Shown here one piece after another: positions 1 through 8,431 of a stretch of 64,000 nucleotides of DNA. The DNA comes from Bordetella parapertussis (GTDB lineage Bacteria; Pseudomonadota; Gammaproteobacteria; Burkholderiales; Burkholderiaceae_D): NCBI GenBank assembly GCA_945866125.1, contig CAMBFZ010000018.1:1-64000 (forward strand), in the 5' to 3' direction. A program made the translations under genes and the position numbers. The notes beneath the pieces were generated by a model. That model was not told the origin of the DNA, ran no database searches, and worked only from the letters and a program-made list of their open reading frames with translations. Position 1 is the first letter of the stretch. Every line of letters begins with the position of its first letter.

Positions 1-86
1 GCGACTTCCGCAACAGGATGTCCCCGATCCGTTACCTGCTTGACTGCCTCAATCCGAAATTCCTCGGTATATCGCTTCGCACTCAT
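1..86 (-). CDS. IS3-family transposase OrfA, N-terminal fragment
   Basis: The minus strand from 86 encodes MSAKRYTEEFRIEAVKQVTD and continues off the window edge. This is the typical opening of the helix-turn-helix OrfA protein of IS3-family elements, which binds the IS ends and is made together with OrfB by frameshifting. Only 28 residues are visible, so it is not possible to say whether the gene is intact. The ATG lies close to the IS terminus, as expected for orfA. Confidence 0.8.
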   Translation of the reverse strand, partial: MSAKRYTEEFRIEAVKQVTDRGHPVAEV

Positions 87-130
87 GACACCCCCTTATA
101 GGCCTAAATTTATAGGCTCAGGAGTGTCTA
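1..130 (-). mobile_element. End of an IS3-family insertion sequence (truncated by window)
   Basis: The first bases encode the start of an IS3-type OrfA on the minus strand. The AT-rich flank behind it (about 87-130) ends in an IS-like terminus reading TAGACACTCCTGAGC on the minus strand. Only this end of the element lies in the window, so its second inverted repeat and any target duplication cannot be checked. The boundary at 130 is an inference from the terminal-looking sequence. Confidence 0.7.
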
Positions 131-186
131 GTAAACCCGGGGCGATTCACCTGTGTGGTTCGTCATACGTAGATGAAATGCTACGT

Positions 187-227
187 GCGTCATATAAGCC
201 GCTGGGAGCCAGCGGCTTATATGACGC
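187..227. repeat. Perfect 19-bp inverted repeat with 3-nt loop
   Basis: Arms 187-205 (gcgtcatataagccgctgg) and 209-227 are exact reverse complements around the loop gag. No T-run follows, so it is not a standard intrinsic terminator. It sits 57 bp inside from the IS end. The stretch 228-407 holds no recognisable gene, though its minus strand looks weakly coding and could be an old transposase remnant. Confidence 0.8.
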
Positions 228-407
228 CCGCAGCCTGCCAGCTATTCATCGCAATCCGCCAGACAATCTCAACAGCCTGGGCCATCTTACGTCGCAGACC
301 ACGTCGCGTCGGTTAGGCACACAGGCTTCCCGATGGATGTCAGCGTGGTGCGTTTTCCCGAGTCGGTCACAATCTAAGTCGTATTGAACGATTGGCCGTG
401 GCGCTAT

Positions 408-719
408 TTATTTATCGGACAGGCAGTAGTTGCCCACGCCCGTAAAGCCAGACGGGCACCGCATCGCGGCTCGACGCATTGCCAACTTTGCCGCTGCCGT
501 AGCCACGCAATAGTTACCGTCCTCTTCGTAGTCATTCGGGCAAACTTCGCTTTTTTGAATCGCGAATCTAGCTTGTGGGGTGGGGACGCATTGATCGCCT
601 TTTGCCGTGTAGGCAGTGGGGCAGTCGCCGTTTTTGGGGAGGGTGTCGGGATCGGGCAGCGCTGCAAAAGTCGTGGAGGCGATCGCGAGTAAAACTGCGG
701 TACTAAAAATTTTTCTCAT
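408..719 (-). CDS. Small exported protein with three Cys-pair repeats
   Basis: A 103-residue protein of unknown function. The chosen start gives MRKIFSTAVLLAIASTTFAA, a clear signal peptide with an AxA-type cleavage region; an in-frame ATG nine codons upstream (746) would bury it. The mature part has three copies of a motif of the form C-P-x(3-4)-(Y/F)-x(3)-G-(D/N)-x-C: CPTAYTAKGDQC, CPNDYEEDGNYC and CPSGFTGVGNYC. The six cysteines suggest three small disulfide loops formed after export. No close family is recognised. It stands alone next to IS debris, with no strong Shine-Dalgarno sequence visible. Confidence 0.6.
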   Translation of the reverse strand: MRKIFSTAVLLAIASTTFAALPDPDTLPKNGDCPTAYTAKGDQCVPTPQARFAIQKSEVCPNDYEEDGNYCVATAAAKLAMRRAAMRCPSGFTGVGNYCLSDK

Positions 720-958
720 TGTGAGATTTAAAAATGTAAAAGCCAAATTTTAGCGTAGCTTATTTTTTTATGCATATCCTGAAATCTCGTCCATCATCGC
801 GGCGTGGAGATCGATTTCCTGCCGCGTTGTCACTACCGTCCTCGGTTTCATGCTTGCCATATCGATACTATTTTACTAATCTTCCCTGCTTGGCTCAGAT
901 ACAGTACATTCAGTGCACAATTCCCGCAAAGGGATTAAAAATTTAACTGGAGACAGCC

Positions 959-1780
959 ATGTTCCCGCAATTGGAAAGCTACAAAAATCCAAGTCTGAAA
1001 TTAAAAACCATTTTGCAGGCGCTCTACGACCAAGTTAAAGCAAACCGTAATCTGGCGCATTTTTTTCTGAGTGTCCATAGCGAGGCCTTGATCCTCGACG
1101 TACAAAAATTCAGCCATTTTGTGATGGTGAAACCCGAGCAGCTTTACCGCGAGCCGCTGCGCGCACAAAAAAGTTCGATGCCCGGCATTCAAGTGACTTC
1201 CACTGTGTTCGAGGAAATCTACAAAATTTTGGTACAAGTTTTAAAGGATAACGAGATTGCCGAAGAGCATATTCCTAGTCTGTCTTTCGACATCCTGGAA
1301 ATAGTCGAAGAGTCTCGCGCCCAATTCAGCGACACCATCATGATGGTCTTGAAGATGGAAGACGTTACGCAAGAAAGTATGTTTCAGGTTTTTAAGCGAT
1401 TTAAATTTGACGCCCAATTGGGCGGAAAAAATGAGGTCAACATAGAAACCGGTATCGACATCCCCATCACCGTCAAAGTCCGACCCAAAGACAAGTCCAT
1501 CGTATTAATTGGTAAGGCAGTGTCCGTCGACAATTCAACCACCGAAGAAGTCGAAGAAATCGCAAAAACCGCAGTCGAGAGATACCCTATTTTTCCGGTG
1601 CAGGCAGTGGAAGACGAGGATGACTGGCCGTTTTTATTTGCGGAGCGTCACTTCTCCTATGAAAACGGTGTCCCCGTGCGATTACTCTTTAGACTAGTCA
1701 AAAGTTTCGCAAGCTCCTTTCAACGCAGCGTTAAATGCGATTCGAAAAAAGTCCTGGCATGGAATGTGGAAAATCGATGA
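959..1780 (+). CDS. Globin-like domain protein lacking the proximal His
   Basis: A 273-residue protein with a ggaga ribosome site before the ATG. Residues about 18-120 resemble a group I truncated hemoglobin: LQALYDQVKANRNLAHFF corresponds to the A/B helix region, and VFEEIYKILVQVLKDNEI to the later helices. The position where these globins carry the proximal heme histidine reads RAQKSSMPG, so the histidine is replaced by serine and heme binding is doubtful. Residues 150-273 match nothing I recognise and include an acidic patch near 205-222. Base composition is clearly AT-richer than most of the window. The function is unknown; the globin relationship is by pattern only. Confidence 0.6.
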   Translation: MFPQLESYKNPSLKLKTILQALYDQVKANRNLAHFFLSVHSEALILDVQKFSHFVMVKPEQLYREPLRAQKSSMPGIQVTSTVFEEIYKILVQVLKDNEIAEEHIPSLSFDILEIVEESRAQFSDTIMMVLKMEDVTQESMFQVFKRFKFDAQLGGKNEVNIETGIDIPITVKVRPKDKSIVLIGKAVSVDNSTTEEVEEIAKTAVERYPIFPVQAVEDEDDWPFLFAERHFSYENGVPVRLLFRLVKSFASSFQRSVKCDSKKVLAWNVENR

Positions 1781-1834
1781 GCAGCGGCCGATCCATGGGT
1801 AAGCCTGCCTTTACCAAATAAATACAGCCTGTTT

Positions 1835-3298
1835 TTATCCGCTTACTGGCGGCGGACGTCGCGTTAGCAGGTTGCCAATCACCTCTTCATAACCGGCTGC
1901 CATCTGCAGTAACGCTGCATCACCAAGTGGCTGACCGATTAACTGCAAACCCATCGGCCAGCATCCCGTAGGATCAAACCCTGCCGGTACGCTGATGGCA
2001 GGTAGACCCGCCATCGTTGCGTAAATCGTGCACTCCATCCAGCGGTGATAGGTATCCATCGTGCGCCCCGCGATCTGCGTTGGCCAAGTCTGCGCAACAG
2101 GAAAAGGCCAGACCTGTGCCACTGGCAAAGCCAGCACATCAAAGCGTGACAGCAGATTGACCATCGCGCTATAAAACGCACTGCGCACTTCGCTCGCTGC
2201 TTCAAATTCGGCATAGAGCAAACCCTGCGCCTGATCGTATTCCCACAGCGTTTTGGGTTCGAGTAGCGTGCGAGCATCGGGTAGTGCAATCACGCCGCGC
2301 ACATTGGGCGCCGTTAGTGCGCGGCGCCATACCAGCCACGCGTCCCACACACGGGCCGGATCAAATCCCAAATCCGACCCAACAGGCTCCACTAACGCAC
2401 CCGCTCCCGCCATCCGCTGTAAGCCTTGTTCACAGACCTCCAGCACACCCGGTTCGGTGGCAAGGTGCCCGCCAAGGTTGCCCAGCCAGCCCACACGCAG
2501 CCCTTTTAGCGAGGACGCATCAGGCCAGCTCGCAGAGGGCGTATAGCCAGTTGCCAGTGACATCGGGTCACGTGTGTCACCGCCGGCTTGCGTGGCCAAC
2601 AGTTGCGCCAGATCGCGCACGTTGCGGGCCATCGGACCTTCGATGGGTAACTGCTGCACCCAGAAATCCGTACGCGGCCAGCGCGGCACGAGCCCTTGGC
2701 TAGGGCGCAGACCAAAGACGTTGTTCCAGCCAGCCGGGTTACGCAGGCTGCCCATAAAATCCGAACCGTCGGCCACAGGCAGCATGCGATGCGCTAGCGC
2801 CACTGCCGCACCGCCGCTGCTGCCGCCTGCACTCACGCTCAAATCCCAGGCGTTGCCCGTTGTGCCGTGTACCCGGTTAAAGGTATGCGAGCCCAATCCT
2901 AATTCAGGGATATTGGTTTTGCCGATGATGATCGCGCCGGCCGCTTTGATCCGCTCCGCAATAATCTGATCGTGGCGCGGCATCACGCCCTGCAGCACCA
3001 GGCTGCCAAAGTCACTCGGAAAACCCAGAACGTGCGCCGTATTTTTTATCGCATGCGGTAGGCCGTGCATCCAGCCCATGGAAATGCCGCGCGCCAGTTG
3101 CGCATCGCGTGCGTCGGACTGTGCCAGTAAGTCATCGTCTGCAGCGAGATGAATAATCGCGTTATAGATCGGATTGAGGCGATGAATGCGTGTCAGATAA
3201 GCCTGCATGACTTCACGACACGACAGCGTGCGTGCATGGATTGCAGCCGATAAGGCTTGGGCATCAAGGCTGGTAATGTCGTCTGGCTGGATCTGCAT
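1835..3298 (-). CDS. Amidase signature (AS) family amidase
   Basis: A 487-residue amidase-signature hydrolase, the usual family length. The Lys of the Ser-cisSer-Lys triad lies in LPHAIKNTAH, the cis-Ser in the glycine-rich SAGGSSGGAAVALA, and the nucleophilic Ser region is VADGSDFMGSLRNPAG. In most relatives that last motif reads GSDTGGS, so Met replaces Gly before the nucleophile. The ATG at 3298 is preferred over a TTG 18 codons upstream. AS enzymes hydrolyse amides to acid and ammonia. With nitrile hydratase about 13 kb away it could complete nitrile degradation, but the two are not in one operon and the substrate is unknown. It is cytoplasmic and monocistronic. Confidence 0.85.
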   Translation of the reverse strand: MQIQPDDITSLDAQALSAAIHARTLSCREVMQAYLTRIHRLNPIYNAIIHLAADDDLLAQSDARDAQLARGISMGWMHGLPHAIKNTAHVLGFPSDFGSLVLQGVMPRHDQIIAERIKAAGAIIIGKTNIPELGLGSHTFNRVHGTTGNAWDLSVSAGGSSGGAAVALAHRMLPVADGSDFMGSLRNPAGWNNVFGLRPSQGLVPRWPRTDFWVQQLPIEGPMARNVRDLAQLLATQAGGDTRDPMSLATGYTPSASWPDASSLKGLRVGWLGNLGGHLATEPGVLEVCEQGLQRMAGAGALVEPVGSDLGFDPARVWDAWLVWRRALTAPNVRGVIALPDARTLLEPKTLWEYDQAQGLLYAEFEAASEVRSAFYSAMVNLLSRFDVLALPVAQVWPFPVAQTWPTQIAGRTMDTYHRWMECTIYATMAGLPAISVPAGFDPTGCWPMGLQLIGQPLGDAALLQMAAGYEEVIGNLLTRRPPPVSG

Positions 3299-3434
3299 AG
3301 GATATAAGAGCGAAGGTGGACGGTCAGGTTGGCGGTTTGTTTGACTATACAATGCCGCTAACGCGGGACTAAAAAATGATCAAAAGAGAGGCGATGATGA
3401 TACTGCTGCTGTTTGGGCCGCACGAGGCCGCGCC

Positions 3435-4160
3435 ATGATTGCATTTATTTATGCTGTACTCGCCTACAGCGCTTTTTTAGTTGTGTCCGTTTACGCCGTC
3501 GGCTTTGCCGGGGGCTTTCTGGTGCCTGCCAGTCTGGATGGGCCGTTAGCATTTTCATTCGCGCAAGCTGTCACGACCGATATTATTTTGCTGATGGTGT
3601 TTGGCTTTCAGCATAGCGTGATGGCACGTCCGTGGTTCAAAAAAATCTGGACCCGTTTTATTCCTGTGCACGCCGAACGCAGCACCTATGTGCTCATCAG
3701 TAGTGCCTTGATGGTCATCTTGTTTGCTGGCTGGCGTCCAGTACCGGACATCGTGTGGGACCTGGCCAGCCCTCTGGCGCGATGGGTGGTGTGGGGCCTG
3801 TTTGGCGCAGGGTGGGGCATTCTTTTGCTGTCGACTTTCATGATTAGTCATGTTGAGCTGTTCGGTTTGAAGCAGGCATGGGCAAACTGGCGACGTCAAC
3901 GTGTGCAAGACCAGCCATTCCGTGTGCGTTGGTTTTATAAGCTGGTGCGTCATCCCATCATGCTTGGTTTCTTCATCGCGTTCTGGGCAGTACCCACCAT
4001 GACGCTCGGGCATCTGATTTTTTCTATCGGGATGACCGTGTATATTTTTATCGGGCTCATTTTTGAAGAGCGCGATCTGGTGACCCAACTCGGCGATGAT
4101 TATGTGCAGTATCAGCGTCGCGTACCGATGCTGATTCCCTTCACCAAGCGCGGCGAATAA
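3435..4160 (+). CDS. NnrU/isoprenylcysteine methyltransferase-like membrane protein (MddA-like)
   Basis: A 241-residue polytopic membrane protein with about five to six hydrophobic segments. The block FGFQHSVMARPWFKKIWTRF near residues 57-76 and the C-terminal RHPIMLGFFIAFW plus FEERDLVTQLGDDYVQYQ are typical of the NnrU/ICMT fold, including bacterial methanethiol S-methyltransferase (MddA). The RHP and EER motifs are where ICMT-type enzymes bind S-adenosylmethionine. Methylation of a thiol is therefore plausible, but NnrU proteins of unknown role look similar. The gene stands alone, convergent with the downstream dehydratase. Confidence 0.7.
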   Translation: MIAFIYAVLAYSAFLVVSVYAVGFAGGFLVPASLDGPLAFSFAQAVTTDIILLMVFGFQHSVMARPWFKKIWTRFIPVHAERSTYVLISSALMVILFAGWRPVPDIVWDLASPLARWVVWGLFGAGWGILLLSTFMISHVELFGLKQAWANWRRQRVQDQPFRVRWFYKLVRHPIMLGFFIAFWAVPTMTLGHLIFSIGMTVYIFIGLIFEERDLVTQLGDDYVQYQRRVPMLIPFTKRGE

Positions 4161-4162
4161 AT

Positions 4163-4195
4163 AAAAAAGCCCGACCACGTTGCCATGGGCGGGCT
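4163..4195 (-). terminator. Intrinsic terminator of the sugar-acid dehydratase gene
   Basis: Arms agcccg and cgggct (4168-4195) close a hairpin, followed on the minus strand by a run of six T (4163-4168). It lies just past the stop codon of the minus-strand IlvD/EDD gene and before the end of the convergent plus-strand gene. Confidence 0.75.
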
Positions 4196-4222
4196 GATTG
4201 ACGCGGGCGTGATCAGTTTGCC

Positions 4223-6001
4223 TTAATGATTGTCCCGCGGCAGACCAAAAGTAGCGGCGATTTTTTGGTACTTCGTCGCAAAGGTCAGGCAACCACCATC
4301 GTCAAGCTGTCCGATATAACGGCGCTGAAGTTCCTGCCACGGCGTCTGGCTCACCAGCACAGGTGGCGTCCATGCGGCTTTGCGTGCGGCGAGTTCTTCG
4401 TCGCTAATAAGCATATTGGCAGTACGACGATTCAAATCAAAACGTACGATGTCGCCTGTCTGAATCAAGGCCATCCCGCCGCCCACCGCAGCTTCGGGCG
4501 ATGCATTGAGCACCGATGGGCTCGCTGAGGTGCCTGACTGACGGCCATCACCGACGCACGGCAAAAGCACAATGCCTTCTTTAACCAGCGAATCTGGTGG
4601 CAGCATATTGACCACCTCAGCGCCACCCGGGTAGCCAATCGGGCCCACGCCGCGAATGAACAGGATGGAGTCTGCATCAATCGCCAAAGACGGATCATTA
4701 ATCCGATGGTGATAATCCTCCGGCCCTTCAAACACAATCGCCCGCCCTTGAAACGCCCCCGGGTCTTCCGGCTTTTCCAGATAACGCTTGCGAAACGCCG
4801 GCGAGATTACTGAGGTCTTCATCACCGCCGAGTCGAACAGATTGCCCGACAAAACCAAAAAGCCCGCTTCCTGCTGCAGCGGATTTGCGTAAGACCGAAT
4901 CACTTTTTCATTACTAGTCGGCGTCGCACCATAGCAGGCATCAACAGTCTGTCCAGACACCGTCATGGCGTTCGGGTGCAGTTTGCCCGCTTTGAGCAGC
5001 GCATGCATCACCGCCGGCACACCACCGGCACGGTGAAACTCTTCACCAAGATACTCACCTGCAGGCATGCAATTCACCAGCAAGGGAATCTGATAGCCGA
5101 TACGATCCCAATCAGTAATATCCAAGGGCACGCCGATGTGCTGGGCAATAGCATTAATATGCGGCGGGCAGTTGCTTGAGCCGCCGATGGCGCTGGCCGC
5201 AACGATCGCATTCTCAAATGCTTCCCGCGTCATCACCTGCGAAGGCCGCAGATCTTCACGCACCATGTCAACGATCCGTCGTCCGGTTTGGTAAGCCATT
5301 TGTGGTCGTTCGCGATACGGCGCCGGAATCGCTGCGCAACCCGGCAGCGACATGCCGAGCGCTTCGGCCAGACTATTCATCGACAGCGCTGTGCCCATAC
5401 TGTTGCAGTGGCCAACCGAAGGTGCCGAGCTGGCCACCATATTGAGAAACTCATCATAGTTAATGCGGCCAGCCGCCATCTCTTGACGAGCATGCCAGAC
5501 CACCGTGCCCGAGCCGGCGAGCTGATCTTTGTAGTACCCATTGAGCATGGGTCCGCCTGACAAAACAATGGCAGGAATGTCAACCGTCGCCGCACCCATC
5601 AGCATCGCAGGAGTGGTCTTATCGCAGCCGGTCGTGAGCACGACGCCGTCCAGCGGATAGCCGTACAAGACCTCAACCAAACCCAGATAAGTCAGGTTAC
5701 GGTCGAGCGCTGCGGTAGGGCGCTTGGTGGTTTCCTGTATCGGATGCACCGGAAATTCAATCGGAATGCCGCCGGCGTCGCGTATGCCTTCTTTCACGCG
5801 CACAGCGAGTTCGATATGGTGACGGTTACACGGGGACAGATCACTGCCGGTCTGGGCGATGCCAATGATCGGCTTGCCACTGTCGCGTAGCTCTTCCAGC
5901 GTCAGACCATAATTCATGCAGCGCTCGAGATACAGCGCGGTCATACCCGGATTGTCAGGGTTATCAAACCATGAACGTGAACGTAGTCTTTTGTTATTCA
6001 T
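4223..6001 (-). CDS. IlvD/Edd-family sugar-acid dehydratase
   Basis: A 592-residue Fe-S dehydratase. Three cysteines expected to hold the cluster are at 58 (SPCN), 126 (TTGCDKTTP) and 199 (VGHCNSMGT), and Asp127-Lys128 are the metal-site residues. The length, the N-terminal RSRSWFDNPD and the HH after the first Cys motif resemble the pentonate/hexonate branch (L-arabonate, D-xylonate or galactonate dehydratases) rather than dihydroxyacid dehydratase of branched-chain amino acid synthesis. The product would be a 2-keto-3-deoxy sugar acid. A KDG kinase gene is present at 22.5 kb but not linked. A terminator follows directly. The specific substrate cannot be read from sequence. Confidence 0.85.
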   Translation of the reverse strand: MNNKRLRSRSWFDNPDNPGMTALYLERCMNYGLTLEELRDSGKPIIGIAQTGSDLSPCNRHHIELAVRVKEGIRDAGGIPIEFPVHPIQETTKRPTAALDRNLTYLGLVEVLYGYPLDGVVLTTGCDKTTPAMLMGAATVDIPAIVLSGGPMLNGYYKDQLAGSGTVVWHARQEMAAGRINYDEFLNMVASSAPSVGHCNSMGTALSMNSLAEALGMSLPGCAAIPAPYRERPQMAYQTGRRIVDMVREDLRPSQVMTREAFENAIVAASAIGGSSNCPPHINAIAQHIGVPLDITDWDRIGYQIPLLVNCMPAGEYLGEEFHRAGGVPAVMHALLKAGKLHPNAMTVSGQTVDACYGATPTSNEKVIRSYANPLQQEAGFLVLSGNLFDSAVMKTSVISPAFRKRYLEKPEDPGAFQGRAIVFEGPEDYHHRINDPSLAIDADSILFIRGVGPIGYPGGAEVVNMLPPDSLVKEGIVLLPCVGDGRQSGTSASPSVLNASPEAAVGGGMALIQTGDIVRFDLNRRTANMLISDEELAARKAAWTPPVLVSQTPWQELQRRYIGQLDDGGCLTFATKYQKIAATFGLPRDNH

Positions 6002-6135
6002 AATGCGTCTCCTCGTTATTTTTGGGTACTATTCTAGCGGGTCGCCGCCAGCATTGGCGATTATTGCCCGCGCTACGCTTGAATCTTTTGATGAGGCAGA
6101 TGACGCAGTTGGATAAAACAAGGAGACGCATTTCA

Positions 6136-6435
6136 ATGACGAAAGCTTATTTAATCGGACAGATTACCGTGACCAATCCGGAAGGCTATGCCCGATATAA
6201 AGCCAAAGTACCGGCAACCATTCAACAGTATGGGGGCAGGTATCTAGTCAGAGGCGGTACTGCGACCCAGCTTGAAGGCAAAAGTCAGGGTACCCGCCAC
6301 GTCATTCTCGAATTTCCCAGCAGGGCAGTGGCCGAGGCCTGGTATCACGGTCCCGAGTATCAGTCTATTTTGCCGCATCGGACCGAAAACTCCACAGGTG
6401 AGATTACACTGGTGGATGGCTACGAGTCCGAGTAA
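6136..6435 (+). CDS. DUF1330 family protein
   Basis: A 99-residue protein with the fold of dimeric alpha-beta barrel proteins: N-terminal KAYLIGQITVTNPEGYARY, then RYLVRGG and VILEFPS..A..WYHGPEYQ, all hallmarks of DUF1330. The start at 6136 has the ribosome site aaggag (6120-6124); the frame is open further upstream but without a better start. The function of the family is not established. It is divergent from the dehydratase gene and has no operon partner. Confidence 0.85.
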   Translation: MTKAYLIGQITVTNPEGYARYKAKVPATIQQYGGRYLVRGGTATQLEGKSQGTRHVILEFPSRAVAEAWYHGPEYQSILPHRTENSTGEITLVDGYESE

Positions 6436-6565
6436 TAGCCCGCGGGTGTTGTAGTAACGAATAACTAATCGAAAACGACTAATTGATTTTTGCTGGAGGC
6501 GAAGACGATGCTTTCAACATGAAAAATTTTAATTCGTAAAACATAAAAATATAAAAAATATAAAA

Positions 6566-8431
6566 ATGAATCACCCCATCTTTCGCTTAATGGCGATTCT
6601 GTGCCTGCTGTGGACCGGGGTTTCTTCTCAAGCACAGGCAGGGCAATTAGACAAAGAAGACGTCTCAAGACAGCTTGATGGCCGCTACACCATCGGCGAA
6701 GTACAGCCTGACATGCGCGCCTATCCGGTCTTTATTCCCGCCGAAGAGACCGCCGATGGCAAACCCAAGCTCAAAGCTTACGCCTTTGAGACAATTGATT
6801 TTGCGACGACGCGGGGCTACAGCGGCAAGCCGATCAATCTCTTCGTGGTGATGGATTTGACCGGTCGATTTTTAGTGATTCGTCTGCTGGATCATCACGA
6901 GCCTCTTTTTATTTCGGTACATACGCACGCCAAATTAGTCAGTTTTGCGGCGCAGTACGTACAGTTGTCTTTGCAGCATGTGATTGATATTCACGGCCCA
7001 AACGATCCTCCTGTCCGCAATGAACATACGGCCTCGTTACAGGGTGTGCATCGTGGCACCATTTCAGTTAAGGCCATCGATCGCAGCATCATTATGGCGG
7101 CCGCACTCGTTGCTCTGGCTAAGCTCGATGCCAGCATCATCGGCAGCCCAAACAATCGAATCGTAAGCAACGGCACAAGCTCGCAATGGTCGAATGTGGA
7201 AGTCAAGGCGGATTCATCCCAGGGGACGGCCGTCGCCCCCGTGGCTGCTGCCGTCCCCTTAGCGGCTACAGCCGAAAAGGCCAAAGCTTTGCCGGATGAA
7301 AAAACAATCGACGCCGACAAACTGCTGACGAAAAAATCCGCGACCGAAGCGGCAGAAACAGCAGGCAGCCCAACGGTACCCGCCAATGCTCAGATTGCAC
7401 AAAATAATCCGCAAGCTACCGTCGCAGAGGCCCCGCAAGCTGTGTCGCAACCTGCCTCGCCCAGCGCCCAGGATTTGCGCGCACGCATACAAAATCTCGC
7501 CGACCGCCAATCTTCAGAACCCGACTGGGTCAACGTCTGGCGATCACGGCGCGTAGATATCGCTATTTTATTAGCTGGGTTGGCGATATTGAGTGCTGGC
7601 CTGATAGCACAAAAGCGTCTGAGTGCCAGTAGCAAATGGTTACGAATTTTGCGTAGCGCTTATCTCCTATTTACGCTCGGATTCATCGGTTGGTATGCGC
7701 AAGGTCAGCTGACCATCGTCAACGTCACCGGTGCCATCGAATCGCTCAGCTCGGGCGGTGATTTAAGCTTCTTGATGAACGATCCGATGACGGTCATCCT
7801 CTGGCTCTTTGTCGGGGTCAGTTTGCTAGTCTGGGGGCGCGGGACATTTTGCGGTTGGCTCTGTCCGTTCGGTGCCTTGCAAGAGCTCATCAGTTTGCTG
7901 GCCAACGCGATCGGTCTGCAACAGCGCCGCTTGCGTACCGCGTTGGATGCTAAATTAAAGTGGATAAAATATGGGGTGCTGGCTACCCTGTTGGTGTCGT
8001 TATTTGCCGCGCCCTCCTTTGCCCAAATAGCCATGGAGATCGAACCATTCAAAACGGCCATCAGCCTGTACTTCATGCGCGAGTGGCCGTTCGTACTGTG
8101 GGCTTTGTTCTGCCTGGCGCTCAGCGTTTTTGTATATCGTGGCTATTGCCGTTATATTTGTCCCCTGGGTGCGGCATTGGCATCGGTGAATTTTCTGCAG
8201 CGCTGGTCCTGGATACCCCGGCGTGACGCGTGCGGCACACCGTGCCAGTCTTGCCGTCATCGTTGCGAGTATCAGGCCATCGCGGTAACTGGGGCAGTAA
8301 ATTACAGTGAATGCTTTCAGTGTCTTGATTGCGTCTCCATCTATCAAGACCCGCAGCGTTGCCTGCCCCTGATTCAGCAGGGCAAAGCGGACAAACGAGT
8401 TATTTCTATTCAGGCACTTGAGAGGGCATGA
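6566..8431 (+). CDS. NosR-like flavoprotein/polyferredoxin membrane protein
   Basis: A 621-residue membrane redox protein. A signal peptide (1-25) precedes a periplasmic FMN-binding domain, with the likely covalent flavin Thr165 in HRGTIS. An Ala/Pro-rich linker (about 220-310) follows, then five or so membrane helices (330-570). CGWLCPFGALQEL and CRYICPLGAAL lie in the membrane part, and two Fe-S motifs end the protein (CGTPCQSCRHRC and CFQCLDC...C). This is the NosR/RnfD-like architecture that passes electrons across the membrane. nosZ is absent, so denitrification is not implied. The next genes encode the flavin-loading enzyme ApbE and a Mo oxidoreductase, suggesting an electron chain. No Shine-Dalgarno sequence precedes the ATG. 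Confidence 0.85.
   Translation: MNHPIFRLMAILCLLWTGVSSQAQAGQLDKEDVSRQLDGRYTIGEVQPDMRAYPVFIPAEETADGKPKLKAYAFETIDFATTRGYSGKPINLFVVMDLTGRFLVIRLLDHHEPLFISVHTHAKLVSFAAQYVQLSLQHVIDIHGPNDPPVRNEHTASLQGVHRGTISVKAIDRSIIMAAALVALAKLDASIIGSPNNRIVSNGTSSQWSNVEVKADSSQGTAVAPVAAAVPLAATAEKAKALPDEKTIDADKLLTKKSATEAAETAGSPTVPANAQIAQNNPQATVAEAPQAVSQPASPSAQDLRARIQNLADRQSSEPDWVNVWRSRRVDIAILLAGLAILSAGLIAQKRLSASSKWLRILRSAYLLFTLGFIGWYAQGQLTIVNVTGAIESLSSGGDLSFLMNDPMTVILWLFVGVSLLVWGRGTFCGWLCPFGALQELISLLANAIGLQQRRLRTALDAKLKWIKYGVLATLLVSLFAAPSFAQIAMEIEPFKTAISLYFMREWPFVLWALFCLALSVFVYRGYCRYICPLGAALASVNFLQRWSWIPRRDACGTPCQSCRHRCEYQAIAVTGAVNYSECFQCLDCVSIYQDPQRCLPLIQQGKADKRVISIQALERA

Noticed and set aside
6508..6522. Four-codon open frame after a strong ggagg, before the NosR-like gene
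   Set aside because: A leader peptide is possible in principle, but four codons with no regulatory pattern or terminator are not enough evidence.
6566..8431. Denitrification (nos) locus
   Set aside because: NosR-like protein and ApbE are present, but there is no nosZ, nosD, nosF, nosY or nosL in the neighbourhood.
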